Origin: Xestospongia bergquistia
Lineage: Eukaryota; Porifera; Demospongiae; Haplosclerida; Petrosiidae
Assembly: GCA_963965975.1 (NCBI GenBank)
Contig: OZ014422.1
Coordinates: forward strand, 5,293,155 to 5,357,154
Direction of reading: 5' to 3'
Length of the DNA: 64,000 bases
Shown here one piece after another: positions 22,774-40,928 of the stretch (position 1 is its first letter; every line of letters starts with the position of its first letter). A program made the position numbers and the translations under genes. Under the pieces are notes generated by a model. The model saw only the letters and a list, made by a program, of their open reading frames with translations, did no database searches and had not been told where the DNA came from.

Positions 22774-25700
22774 ATGGCGACGCCGCAAGAAGGTTCTGAA
22801 GTTAGACCAAGAAAGAGATCTCGTATTGGATCTCAGGGCAGCATCTATGGAGATAAAATGCCCCGCTTTGAAGCTCAACTGGCCAGAACTCATCTGGAAC
22901 ATCTGTGTCTTCTGGACATCTTCACTCAGCCTCACATCCTCCGTAATACGGGAATTATATGCACCATAGGTGCGTAGTTTGCATGCATATATGTTATACT
23001 TCAATCTGTGCACCTATTTTGCAGGTCCTGCTAGTCAATCTGTTGAGGTAATGGTCAATCTCATCAAAGCTGGGATGTGCATTGCAAGGATGAACTTCTC
23101 TCATGGAGAATATGCTGTAAGAATTGAACACATATTCCTGCCAGCATTTCAACAGCATATACTTTTTCAGAAACTACTGGTCTATAGTTATATATATATT
23201 AAGTTTCTAATATTAATATAGTGTTTATAAGAGATATACATCTACAATTTTTCAGTGACTTGAATAGATTGAATGCAGTTAAAAACCAGCTTCTAAATCT
23301 CTCTATTCATTGTTATTTATTGTTGTATTGTCTTAGTATCATGAGCAAACTATTAAAAATGTGCGTACTGCTAATGATCTGGTGGAGGACAAGAGCATTG
23401 CCTTAGCTCTGGACACCAAAGGAGCAGAAATTAGAACAGGATTGCTCAAAGGAGTGAGTGATTATAATTGAATTATGAAACCATAATATAGATTATGATA
23501 ACCTTTAGACTTAATTATTATAATATTTCCTCTGTTCAGGGAGGTTCAGCTGAGATTGAACTGAGAACTGGAGACACTTTGACACTCACTATTGACGAAA
23601 AATATAAAGAAGCAGGAGACAAAAATGTCATTTATGTTGACTACAAAAACATAATAAAAGTTCGTTATATTTCTATAAATTAAACTATGATTATTGTTAA
23701 TTAGTGTACACCTCCCCATCACATTTTTAGCATGCACTGTTCACATGTACCATAAGTTATACAATAATTGAAGTCCTATAATTATATTTAACTGATATAA
23801 TGTCCTTTAAACAATATTGCAGTATATTCATAATGTATGAATTTCTTTTCACAGACTCTTAATAGAGGTGATCTAGTGTATGTTGATGATGGTCTTATTT
23901 CTTTGAAGGTTACCAAAAAGACTAATAAAACTTTGAAAACAAGTTTGTTAGCCACATCCTTAATCATATATCCCTTTACTGTCTGTAGTTGTTCAAAATG
24001 GTGGCATGCTTGGATCAAGAAAAGGAGTTAATCTTCCTGGGAAAGTGGTTGATCTACCAGCTCTATCTGAGAAAGACAAAGAAGTTAGTTAATTATGGTT
24101 GGTTTGGTGGTTAGTATCCTAGCTGGGTGTTTAAATTGAATGAATGAATAGATGTAAGCATAGGGGTAGGAAGATAGTAGGGATTAGGGGGGCTAAAATG
24201 TTATCAATAGTAATAACTGTTCCATGAGCAGGGGGTTGCATTCCCAGAAGTTAAATGACAACAGATGATTATGACTGAATTAAAGAAATGACATATATAC
24301 ACATGACCTAATAAAATATGTTAATAATGTCCAAAATAGTTTACACGTCTCTCGTTGCTGGTTACAAAATCCTTTGCAATACTTATAAATTAATGATTAT
24401 TTTTTTAAAAATAGAGTAACTTTACTTTGTTAACAATATTAGGGGGGCTAAGCCCCCCATTAATCAACATTAGGGGGGCTAAAGCCCCCCTAGCCCCCTG
24501 GTTCCTACCCCTATGGATGTAAGGATACTTACCTTTCTGCCTAGATGGGTAGATGGCCTAGCAAACAGATATAAAAATGAACAGATTAGAATCGTCTTTT
24601 TTTATTAGGATCTTACATTTGGAGTAGAACAAGGTGTTGATATGGTCTTTGCATCATTTATTCGTAAAGCTCAGGATGTTTATGAGATTAAAGCTCATTT
24701 GGGAGAGAAGGGCAAACACATTAAAATTATATCCAAGGTACAAAATTGAGAATAAACACAGGATATCTTTGTGAGGTAGATCGAGAGTGAAGAAGGAGTT
24801 GAAAACTTTGATGAGGTTCTTCAAGCTAGCGATGGTATCATGGTTGCTCGAGGAGATCTGGGTATAGAAATACCAGCAGAAAAAGTGTTTCTGGCTCAAA
24901 AAATGATGATAGGACGATGTAATCGTGAAGGAAAACCAGTTATTGTTGCCACTCAAGTAAGCATTTTCAGATATCAGATATATAATATATTACATGTCAT
25001 AATATATGGGACAGATAGCAAATGGAGATACCTAGGCAGGGAGATGTACATTTTAGATGTACATTTTAGACACTAGATAGATGATATATACTTGCATGGT
25101 TTGGATGTCACTATAATATAGATTTTAAAGAGATAACATTATAATGTGATGAATTGGCTCCATGTAGAGATAGATTTTTAACTCTTAACATCTCATGCAT
25201 TTATTTTTGTTACTAGATGTTAGAAAGTATGGTGTCAAAGCCACGCCCCACTAGAGCAGAAACTAGTGATGTTGCAAATGCTGTTCTGGATGGAGCTGAC
25301 TGTGTCATGTTGTCAGGAGAGACAGCCAAAGGTACACAAATGTCCTATTATATATCAGCCATTTTGTTTCAATTTTTATGACTCCTTTTTATTATGTAGG
25401 CAAGTACCCTGTTCAAGCTGTTGAGATGATGCACAAGGTATGTTGTGAAGCTGAAGCTGTAATGTTCCATCGAGTTCTTTTGGATGAGCTTCGTTTTTTG
25501 ACTCCTAAACCAACTGATGTCATGACCACAACAGCCATTGCTGCAGTAGATGCATCCTTCTCTCAAAATGCAGCTGCCATTATTTGTCTCACAATTACAG
25601 GAAGGTAATGGAATAGGTTTGTCAAAGCTTAATATCTATTAATTTAACCACACCCACTTTACATTCTTATTTTGTCCAGGACTGCCTTTAGTTTGGCTCG

Positions 25701-26029
25701 ATATCGACCACGTTGTCCTATCATAGCTGTCACTAGAGACAGACGTGTAGCACGACTGGTAACACACACACACACACATGTATATATATACTGATTACAT
25801 TCTATTCTTTCTTTCATTACAGTGCCATCTTCATCGTGGAATCCATCCTCTATATTATCCACATCCCACACAAAACTGGATTGATGATACGGAGAAGAGG
25901 TTTGATTATGCCGTAGCTTGGGCTAAAAGGAAAGGCTTTGTCCAAAAAGGATCCTCCATTATTGTCCTCAGTGGTTGGAGGCCTGGTCCAGCTAACACCA
26001 ACACAATTCGTATCTTCCCAGTGGATTAA
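22774..26029 (+). CDS. Pyruvate kinase, array copy 4 (intact, twin of copy 3)
   Basis: Exons: 22774-22969, 23025-23116, 23337-23453, 23540-23659, 23855-23942, 23989-24083, 24609-24737, 24780-24956, 25217-25331, 25400-25604, 25680-25758, 25823-26029 (539 aa). The offset from copy 3 is a constant 4760 bases until the (CA)n tract in intron 11. The encoded protein looks identical to copy 3, including TKGAEIRTG and the 2-residue deletion in PHPTQNW. Noncoding differences I saw are a few single bases and run-length changes (C-runs in the MITE, CA number). This is either a very recent duplication, conversion, or an assembly duplication of one locus. Confidence 0.88.
24159..24515. mobile_element. hAT-like MITE in PK copy 4 intron 6
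   Basis: Same position, same 14-bp inverted ends and same GATGTAAG 8-bp duplications (24151-24158, 24516-24523) as the element in copy 3. It was inherited by unit duplication rather than inserted twice. Confidence 0.85.
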
Positions 26030-26315
26030 CCTGTTTTAAAAACTTGTTATAGATAGTTAGTGACATAAGGTGTTTAGCATCTTACGTAGTTGTCATATAG
26101 GACACATCCTATGTATGAGTTACATAGCTACTTATTAATATATATACATCTTTTTGATGAAATTTGAGAAACACCCACAATCTGTGCGTTCAATAACAAA
26201 TTAATAGCTACATCCAAGACATTAGCTACTACTACATATGATACTGACCAAATTACAAATAATTTAGAAAATAGTTATTTGTAATTGTGGGTTTTGATAG
26301 TATCTATCAGAACCC

Positions 26316-26917
26316 ACCTCTACTCGTACTCATAGTTACAGTACACGTACAAGAAGTCATAATAACAATACAACAATTAACTAGTAATTACTCTGCTAGA
26401 AGAGAGATCACAAATGAATCCATTCAGATGAGATGAAAGTTGTAGAAGAAAGAGAATAAGCAGAGGAACAAAAATCTGATGAAGTTCAATCTAAGAGGCT
26501 TCTTAGGAAAGATGTAACACATGTTAAGGAGAGCTCAGAAATTAAAGATAAGATAGAAACAAGAGTAGTTAAATAAATAAGAACATAAAGAAAGCGTTGA
26601 GCTGGAAGAATGCAGGAAGGAGACAAAGTTACCTTTTCATCTGACAATATGACAGGAGAAGAACCATCATCACAAATAGACCTTAGGACTGAAAATGAAG
26701 ATAAGCCTCTTACCATTACAATACCACTTATTGAAAATACTGAAGATGGATTTCTTGTCAAGTCTCGAAGTGAAGATGAACAGACACAGCCCATTACTAC
26801 AAGTAATACTACAATAGAACATGAAATAACTAATTCAATGAATGTGAAAAAGTTTGATAGTCAATCTGATGTCAATAATCAATCTGCTCAAGCAGTTGAT
26901 CTGCCTACTTTTATTCA
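26316..26917 (+). pseudogene. LEDGF-like exon 5 fragment, unit 5
   Basis: Essentially the unit 4 fragment again, with the same stops (GAGAATAAGCAG, TTAAATAAATAAGAAC). Units 4 and 5 therefore share a recent origin at this end, although their PK genes differ. Confidence 0.85.
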
Positions 26918-27467
26918 CATTGCTTAGCTAACAATTCAAACTCTGATGCAATAACTTGACATTGATCAGCCATTGATTTCATCTCTTTCAAAGCAAAATC
27001 TCTCTCTGATGCCAAAACTATCAATCGTGCCTGAAACAAAGCATGGACTAAATAAAGAAATATATTATTAATCCACTTGTGCAAGATCCCTCTCTTCACA
27101 AACTCTTATGAATTCTCTGGTGATGTCCTCTGAGGAACCATTCTCACTTTGTTCCTGACACCCTAACTCCCTACATGATTTTCCTAATGTTCTCAAAGCA
27201 GATGAAATGTCTAGTCTTGTAGCTGGATTAGGATCTAATAATTGTTTTATTAAGTCTGCTAATTAATTGCTGGGGGTAGCAAGATGGTAATGGGGACATA
27301 TCAGATGACATATACTGCACTATACCATCTGTGATATGATCTAATGATTATAGTCATTTGCAGGTAGCTGCAATGACCATACCATGTTGACCTGTTCCAA
27401 GGAGGTGGGATACAGTGAAGTCTTTAGCTTGAGGTTTTGTAAGTAACTGTTGCTCCAGTAAATCCAT
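26918..27467 (-). pseudogene. Kinase remnant, unit 5 (core deleted)
   Basis: Core deletion as in units 3-7. The fusion point reads GATCTAATGATTATAGTCATTTGC, slightly different from unit 6. An extra base change interrupts the tail (AACTCTTATGAATTC). Confidence 0.8.
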
Positions 27468-27538
27468 CCAAAAAACCAGCCCCACCTATATTGTTGTTGA
27501 CATCCCACGTACTAATTTATTCATCGAACAGTACGTAC

Positions 27539-30605
<3,067 letters not shown>

Positions 30606-30895
30606 CCTGTTTTAAAAACTTGTTATAGATAGTTAGTGACATAAGGTGTTTAGCACCTGACGTAGTTGTCATACAGGACACATCCTATGTATGAGTTACA
30701 TAGTTACTTATTAATATATATACATCTTTTTGATGTAATTTGAGAAACACACACAATCTGTGTGTTCAATAACAAATTAATGGCTACTTCCAAGAACTTT
30801 AGCTACAACTACATGTAATACTGACTAAATTACAAATAACTTACAAAATAGTTATTTGTAATTTGTGGGTTCTGATAGTGTCTATCAGAACCCAC

Positions 30896-31146
30896 CATAG
30901 GAGGCTGAGGGTGGGGACGAAGGAGGCTGATGCCCCCTCCCCCCCAACCCCCAACATAGAGTAATCCATTTTGCATGCAAAGCAGTCATTACTTTAAGTT
31001 TGTTGAAAGAAATGATGAATGAAGAAAATATTTGGTGTATTTTAATTCTCGTTTTAAAAATGTTTACTTTTGCAAGTGACACTGTGTACAAATATGTTCA
31101 GCCCCCCCCCCCCCCCCCAACTTTTTTGGAGCTTCCTCCACCTATG
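30896..31146. mobile_element. Small non-coding insertion with CCCAC duplication (unit 6 head)
   Basis: 251 bp, same element and same site as 16526-16781: CATAGGAGG..CCACCTATG, with CCCAC at 30891-30895 and 31147-31151. The C-run near the right end differs in length. It lies directly after the palindrome. Confidence 0.6.
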
Positions 31147-31151
31147 CCCAC

Positions 31152-31756
31152 CTCTACTCATACTCATAGTTACATTACATGTACAAGAAGTCATAATAAC
31201 AATACAACAATTAACTAGTAACTACTCTGCTAGAAGAGAGATCACAAATGAATCCATTCAGATGAGATGAAAGTTGTAGAAGAAAGAGAACAAGGAGAGG
31301 AACAAAAATCTGATGAAGTTCAATCTAAGAGGTTTCTCAGGAGGGATGTAACACATGTTAAGGAGAGCTCAGAAATTAAAGATAAGGTGGAAACAAGAGT
31401 AGTTAAAAAAATAAGAACAAAAGAAAGCGTCAAGCTGGAGGAATGCAGGAAGGAGACAAAGTTACCTCTTCATCTGACAATATGACAGGAGAAGAACCAT
31501 TACCACAAACAGATCTTAGCACTGAAAATGAAGATACGTCTCTTACCATTACAATACCACTTATTGAAAATACTGTAGATAGATTTCTTGTGAAGTCTCG
31601 AAGTGAAGATGAACAGACACAGCCCATTACTACAAGTAATACTACAATAGAACATGAAATAACTAATTCAATGAATGTGAAAATGTTGGATAGTCAATCT
31701 GATGTCAATAATCAATCTGCTCAAGCAGTTGACAATGATCTGGCTACTTTTATTCA
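31152..31756 (+). pseudogene. LEDGF-like exon 5 fragment, unit 6
   Basis: Same fragment. A frame change (ACAAAAGAAAGCG) splits it into two open pieces. It ends at the common breakpoint (CTACTTTTATT then CACATTGTTTAG). Confidence 0.85.
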
Positions 31757-32303
31757 CATTGTTTAGCTAACAATTCAAACTCTGATGCAATAACTTGACA
31801 TTGATCAGCCATTGATTTCATCTCTTTCAAAGCAAAATCTCTCTCTGATGCTAAAACTATCAATCGTGCCTGAAACAAAGCATGGACTAAATAAAGAAAT
31901 ATATTATTAACCCACTTGTGCAAGATCTCTCTCTTCACAAACTCTTGTGAATTCTCTGGTGATGTACTCTGAGGAACCATTCTCACTTTGTTCCTGACAC
32001 CCTAACTCCATACGTGATTTTCCTAATGTTCTCAAAGCAGATGAAATGTCTAGTCTTGTAGCTGGATTAGGATCTAATAATTGTTTTATTAAGTCTGCTA
32101 GTTGCTGGAGGTAGCGAGATGGTAATGGGGACATATCAGATGACATATACTGCACTATACCATCTGTGATATGACCTAATGGATAATAGTCGTTTGCAGG
32201 TAGCTGCAATGACCATACCATGTTGACCTGTTCCAAGGAGGTGGGATACAGTGAAGTCTTTAGCTTGAGATTTTGTAAGTAACTGTTGCTTCAGTAAATC
32301 CAT
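31757..32303 (-). pseudogene. Kinase remnant, unit 6 (core deleted)
   Basis: ATG at 32303 (MDLLKQQLLTKSQAKDFTVS), about 40 residues, then the 0.7 kb core deletion joining GGATAAT to AGTCGTTTGC and a frame change. The C-lobe end (ADLIKQLLDPNPATRLDISS) persists without a catalytic core. Confidence 0.85.
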
Positions 32304-32374
32304 CCAAAAAAACAGCCCCACCTATATTGTTGTTGACATCCCACGTACTAATTTATTCATCGAACAGTACGTAC

Positions 32375-35315
32375 ATGGCGACGCCGCAAGAAGGTTCTGA
32401 AGTTAGACCAAGAAAGAGATCTCGTATTGGATCTCAGGGCAGCAACTATGGAGATGAAATGCCCCGCTTTGAAGCTCAACTGGCCAGAACTCATCTGGAA
32501 CATCTGTGTCTTCTGGACATCTTCACTCAGCCTCACATCCTCCGTAACACGGGCATTATATGCACCATAGGTGCGTAGTTTGCATGGCGTATGCATATAT
32601 GTAATACTTCAATCTGTGCACCTATTTTGCAGGTCCTGCTAGTCAATCTGTTGAAGTAATGGTCGATCTCATCAAAGCTGGGATGTGCATTGCAAGGATG
32701 AACTTCTCTCATGGAGAACATGCTGTAAGAATTGAACGAAAACATATGCCTGCCAGCATTTCATTAGCATTACTTTTTCAGAAACTACTGATCTATAGTT
32801 ATATATATAAGTTCCTAATATTAATATAGTGTTTATAAGAGGTATATATGTACAATTTTTTTCAGTGACTTGAATAGATTGAATGCAGTTAAAAACCAGC
32901 TGTTAAATCTTTCTGTTCATTGTTATTTATTGTTGTATTGTCTTAGTATCATGAGCAAACTATTAAAAATGTGCGTACTGCTAGTGATCTGGTGGAGGAC
33001 AAGAACATTGCCTTAGCTCTGGACACGAAAGGAGCAGAAATTAGAACAGGAGATCTCAAAGGAGTGAGTAATTATAATTGAATTATCCATAAACCTTAAT
33101 ATAGACCATAATGATCACCTTTAAATTTAATCATTATAATATTTACTCTGTTCAGGGAGGTTCAGCTGAGATTGAACTGAGAACTGGAGACACTTTGACA
33201 CTCACTATTGACGAAAAATACGAAAAAGCAGGAGACAAAAATGTCATTTATGTTGACTACAAAAACATAATAAAAGTTCGTTATATTTCTGTAAATTAAA
33301 CTATGATTATTATTAATTAGTGTACACATTCCCATCACATTTTTTGCATGCACTGTTCACATGTACCATAAGTTATACAATAATTGAAGTCCTATAATTA
33401 TATTTAACTGATATAATGTCCTTTAAATATGTAGTATATTCATAATGTATGAATTTCTTTTCACAGACTCTTAATCGAGGTGATCTAGTGTATGTTGATG
33501 ATGGTCTTATTTCTTTGAAGGTTACCGAAAAGACTGATAAGACTTTGATAACAAGTTTGTTAGCCATATCCTTAATCATATCCCTTTACTGCCTGTAGTT
33601 GTTCAAAATGGTGGCATGCTTGGATCAAGGAAAGGCGTTAATCTTCCTGGGAAAGTGGTTGATCTACCAGCTTTGTCTGAGAAAGACAAAGAAGTTAGTT
33701 AATTATGGTTGGTTTGGTGGTTAGTATCCTTGCTGGCTGTTTAAATTGAATGAATGGATGGATGTTATCATTCTGCCTGGATAAGTAGATGACCTAGCAA
33801 ACAGAGGATTAGTAGAAAGATGAACAGATTAGAACTGTCCTTCTTTTATTAGGATCTTACATTTGGAGTAGAACAAGGTGTTGATATGGTCTTTGCATCA
33901 TTTATTCGTAAAGCTCAGGATGTTTTTGATGTCAAAGCTCATTTGGGAGAGAAGGGCAAGCACATTAAAATTATATCCAAGGTACAAAATTGAGAATAAA
34001 CACAGGATATGTTTGTGAGGTAGATTGAGAGTGAAGAAGGAGTTGAAAACTTTGATGAGGTTCTTCAAGCTAGCGATGGTATCATGGTTGCTCGAGGAGA
34101 TCTGGGTATAGAAATACCAGCAGAAAAAGTGTTTCTGGCTCAAAAAATGATGATAGGACGATGTAATCGTGAAGGAAAACCAGTTATTGTTGCCACTCAA
34201 GTAAGATATCAGATATATAATATATTATATGTCATGATATACGGGACAGATAGAGATACTTTGAAAGGGAGATGTACCAGATATGTAATATATATATATA
34301 TATATATTGCATATGTGTATTATTAAATACTTGATGTACATTTTAGACACTAGATATATAGATGATATATACTTGCATGGTTTGGATGTCACTATAGTAT
34401 AGATTTTAAAGAGATAACATTATAATGTGATGAATTGGCTCCATGTAGAGATAGATTTTTAACTATTAACATCTCATGCATTTATTGTTGTTACTAGATG
34501 TTGGAAAGTATGGTGTCAAAGCCACGCCCCACTAGAGCAGAAACTAGTGATGTTGCAAATGCTGTTCTGGATGGAGCTGACTGTGTCATGTTGTCAGGAG
34601 AGACAGCCAAAGGTACACAAATGTCCTATTATATATCAGCCATCTTGTTTCAATTTTTATGACTCCTTTTTATTATGTAGGCGACTACCCTGTTCAAGCT
34701 GTTGAAATGATGCACAAAGTATGTTGTGAAGCTGAAGCTGTAATGTTCCATCGAGTCGTTTTGGATGAGCTTCGTTTTTTGACACCTAAACCAACTGATG
34801 TTATGACCACAACAGCCATTGCTGCAGTAGATGCATCCTTCTCTCAAAATGCAGCTGCCATTATTTGTCTCACAATTACTGGAAGGTAATGGAATAGATT
34901 TGTCAAAGCTTAATATCTATTGATTTAACCACACCCACTTTAAATTCTTATTTTGTCCAGGACTGCCTTTAGTTTGGCTCGATATCACCCACGTTGTCCT
35001 ATCATAGCTGTCACTAGAGACAGACATGTAGCACGACTGGTAACCACACACACACACACATGTACATATACTGATTACATTCTATTTTTTCTTTCATTAC
35101 AGTGCCATCTTCATCGTGGAATCCATCCTCTATATTATCCACATCCCAAAGACACACAAAACTGGACTGATGATATGGAGAAGAGATTTGATTGTGCCAT
35201 AGCTTGGGCTAAAAAGAAAGGCTTTGTCCAAAAAGGATCCTCCATTATTGTCCTTAGTGGTTGGAGGCCTGGTCCAGCTAACACCAACACAATTCGTATC
35301 TTCCCAGTGGATTAA
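32375..35315 (+). CDS. Pyruvate kinase, array copy 6 (intact)
   Basis: Exons: 32375-32570, 32633-32724, 32947-33063, 33156-33275, 33467-33554, 33599-33693, 33853-33981, 34024-34200, 34498-34612, 34681-34885, 34961-35039, 35103-35315 (541 aa), with normal splice sites throughout. Catalytic motifs are kept ([37 protein letters not shown]). Differences from copy 1: [13 protein letters not shown] (Pro to Ala, Leu to Asp), SHGEHA for [14 protein letters not shown] for EVMVNLIK, and ARYHPR for ARYRPR in the C-domain. KGDYP matches the common animal PK form, while the other copies have KGKYP. The AT tract in intron 8 is short, and there is no MITE. Confidence 0.9.
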
Positions 35316-35604
35316 CCTGTTTTAAAACTTGTTATAGATAGTTAGTGACATAAGGTGTTTAGCATCTTACGTAGTTGTCATATAGGACACATCCTATGTA
35401 TGAGTTACATAGTTACTTATTAATATACATACATCTTTTTGATGTAATTTGAGAAACACTCACAATCTGTGTGTTCAATAACAAATTAATGGTTACTTCC
35501 AAGAACTTTAGCTACAACTACATGTAATACTGACTAAATTACAAATAACTTACAAAATAGTTATTTGTAATTTGTGGGTTCTGATAGTGTCTATCAGAAC
35601 CCAC

Positions 35605-35838
35605 AATAGGAGGCTGAGGGTGGGGACCCCTCCCCCCCAACCCCCAACATAGAGTAACCCATTTTGCATGCAAAGCATTCATTACTTTAAGTTTGTTGAA
35701 AGAAATGATGAATGAAGAAAATATTTGGTGTATTTTAATTCTCGTTTTAAAAATGTTTACTTTTGCAAGTGACACTGTGTACAAATATGTTCAGCCCCCC
35801 CCCCCCCCCCAACTTTTTTGGAGCTTCCTCCACCTATG
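35605..35838. mobile_element. Small non-coding insertion with CCCAC duplication (unit 7 head)
   Basis: 234 bp; third occurrence of the element at 16526 and 30896, here starting AATAGGAGG (one base changed at the tip) and ending CCACCTATG. CCCAC lies at 35600-35604 and 35839-35843. Confidence 0.55.
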
Positions 35839-35843
35839 CCCAC

Positions 35844-36432
35844 CTCTACTCATACTCATAGTTACAGTACATGTACAAGAAGTCATAATAACAATACAAC
35901 AATTAACTAGTAACTACTCTGCTAGAAGAGAGATCACAAATGAATCCATTCAGATGAGATAAAAGTTGTAGAAGAAAGAGAACAAGGAGAGGAACAAAAA
36001 TCTGATGAAGTTCAATCTAAGAGGTTTCTCAGGAGGGATGTAACACATGTTAAGGAGAGCTCAGAAATTAAAGATAAGGTGGAAACAAGAGTAGTTAAAA
36101 AAACAAGAACAAAAAGAAAACATCAAGCTGGAGGAATGCAGGAAGTTACCTCTCAATATGACAGGAGAAGAACCATCATCACAATAGACCTTAACACTGA
36201 AAATGAAGATACGTCTCTTACCATTACAATACCACTTATTGAAAATACTGAAGATGGATTTCTTGTCAAGTCTCGAAGTGAAGATGAACAGACTCAGCCC
36301 ATTACTACAAGTAATACTACAATAGAACATGAAATAACTAATTCAATGAATGTGAAAAAGTTAGATAGTCAATCTGATGTCAATGATCAATCTGCTCAAG
36401 CAGTTGACAATGATCTGCCTACTTTTATTCAC
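35844..36432 (+). pseudogene. LEDGF-like exon 5 fragment, unit 7
   Basis: Same fragment with small deletions (GGAAGTTACCTCTCAATATG). It is open from about 36079 to the breakpoint. No link to PWWP or IBD-type exons. Confidence 0.85.
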
Positions 36433-36970
36433 ATTGTTTAGCTAACAATTCAAACTCTGATGCAATAACTTGACATTGATCAGCTATTGATTTCATCTCT
36501 TTCAAAGCAAAATCTCTCTCTGATGCCAAACTATCAATCGTGCCTGAAACAAAGCATGGACTAAATAAAGAAATATATTATTAACCCACTTGTGCAAGAT
36601 CCCTCTCTTCACAAACTCTTGTGAATTCTCTGGTGATGTCTACTGAGGAACCATTCTCACTTTGTTTCTGACACCCTAACTCCCTACATGATTTTTCTAA
36701 TGTTCTCAAAGCAGATGAAATGTCTAGTCTTGTAGCTGGATTAGGATCTAATAATTGTTTTATTAAGTCTGCTAATTGCTGGGGGTAGCAAGATGGTAAT
36801 GGGGACATATCAGATGACATATACTGCACTATACCATCTGTGATATGACCTAATGCATAATAGTCGTTTGCAGGTAGCTGCAATGACCATACCATGTTGA
36901 CCTGTTCCAAGGAGGTGGGATACAGTGAAGTCTTTAGCTTGAGATTTTGTAAGTAACTGTTGCTCCAGTT
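36433..36970 (-). pseudogene. Kinase remnant, unit 7 (core and start codon deleted)
   Basis: Core deletion as in units 3-6. In addition the start codon is gone: CTCCAGTTAGAAAAAGC against CTCCAGTAAATCCATCTAG in the intact gene. One base is also missing near 36530 (GCCAAACTATC). It is the most degraded kinase remnant on its promoter-proximal side. Confidence 0.85.
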
Positions 36971-37068
36971 AGAAAAAGCAAAAAAAACCAGCCCCACCTA
37001 TATTGTTGTTGACATCCCACGTACTAATTTATTCATTGAATCCACCCAATAATAGACAAGGTTCAAAC

Positions 37069-40386
<3,318 letters not shown>

Positions 40387-40928
40387 CCTGTTCTAAAAAC
40401 TTGTTATAAGTAGTTAGTGACATAAGGTGTTTAGCATCTGACGTAGTTGTCATATAGGACACATCCTATGTATGAGTTACATAGTTACTTATTAATATAC
40501 ATACATCTTTTTGATGTAATTTGAGAAACACCCACAATCTGTGTGTTCAATAACAAATTAATGGTTACTTCAAAGAACTTTAGCCACAACTACATGTGAT
40601 ACTACAAATAACTTACAAAATAGTTATTGCTGATGTTTATGTTGTTTGTAAGACAATACCATTAGAATGAAGAAACATTGACTCCCAAATATTAAAATCA
40701 GTAAACATTCACTCTTTATTATCTTATTACTCCTATATAGTAGTTATATTTATGATGTAGTTAGTCATTTAAGAAGCAGGAGCATAATAATAGAATTGGT
40801 TGTCATAGCGCTTTTAAGAAAAAATACATAAAGAGAACTTAATATATTCTTAAATTCTCACTTAATAACTTGATATAATAACAGATTATACAATATAATT
40901 ATATGTAAAATAATTCAGATATATGTGA
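40387..40928. other. Intergenic DNA at the right edge of the PK array
   Basis: The first 240 bp match the PK 3' flank of other units. Similarity ends near 40625 (ACAAATAACTTACAAAATAG then TTATTGCTGATG), before the palindrome found elsewhere. The remainder is AT-rich, with no gene seen, and should hold the 3' UTR of the convergent receptor gene. Confidence 0.6.
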
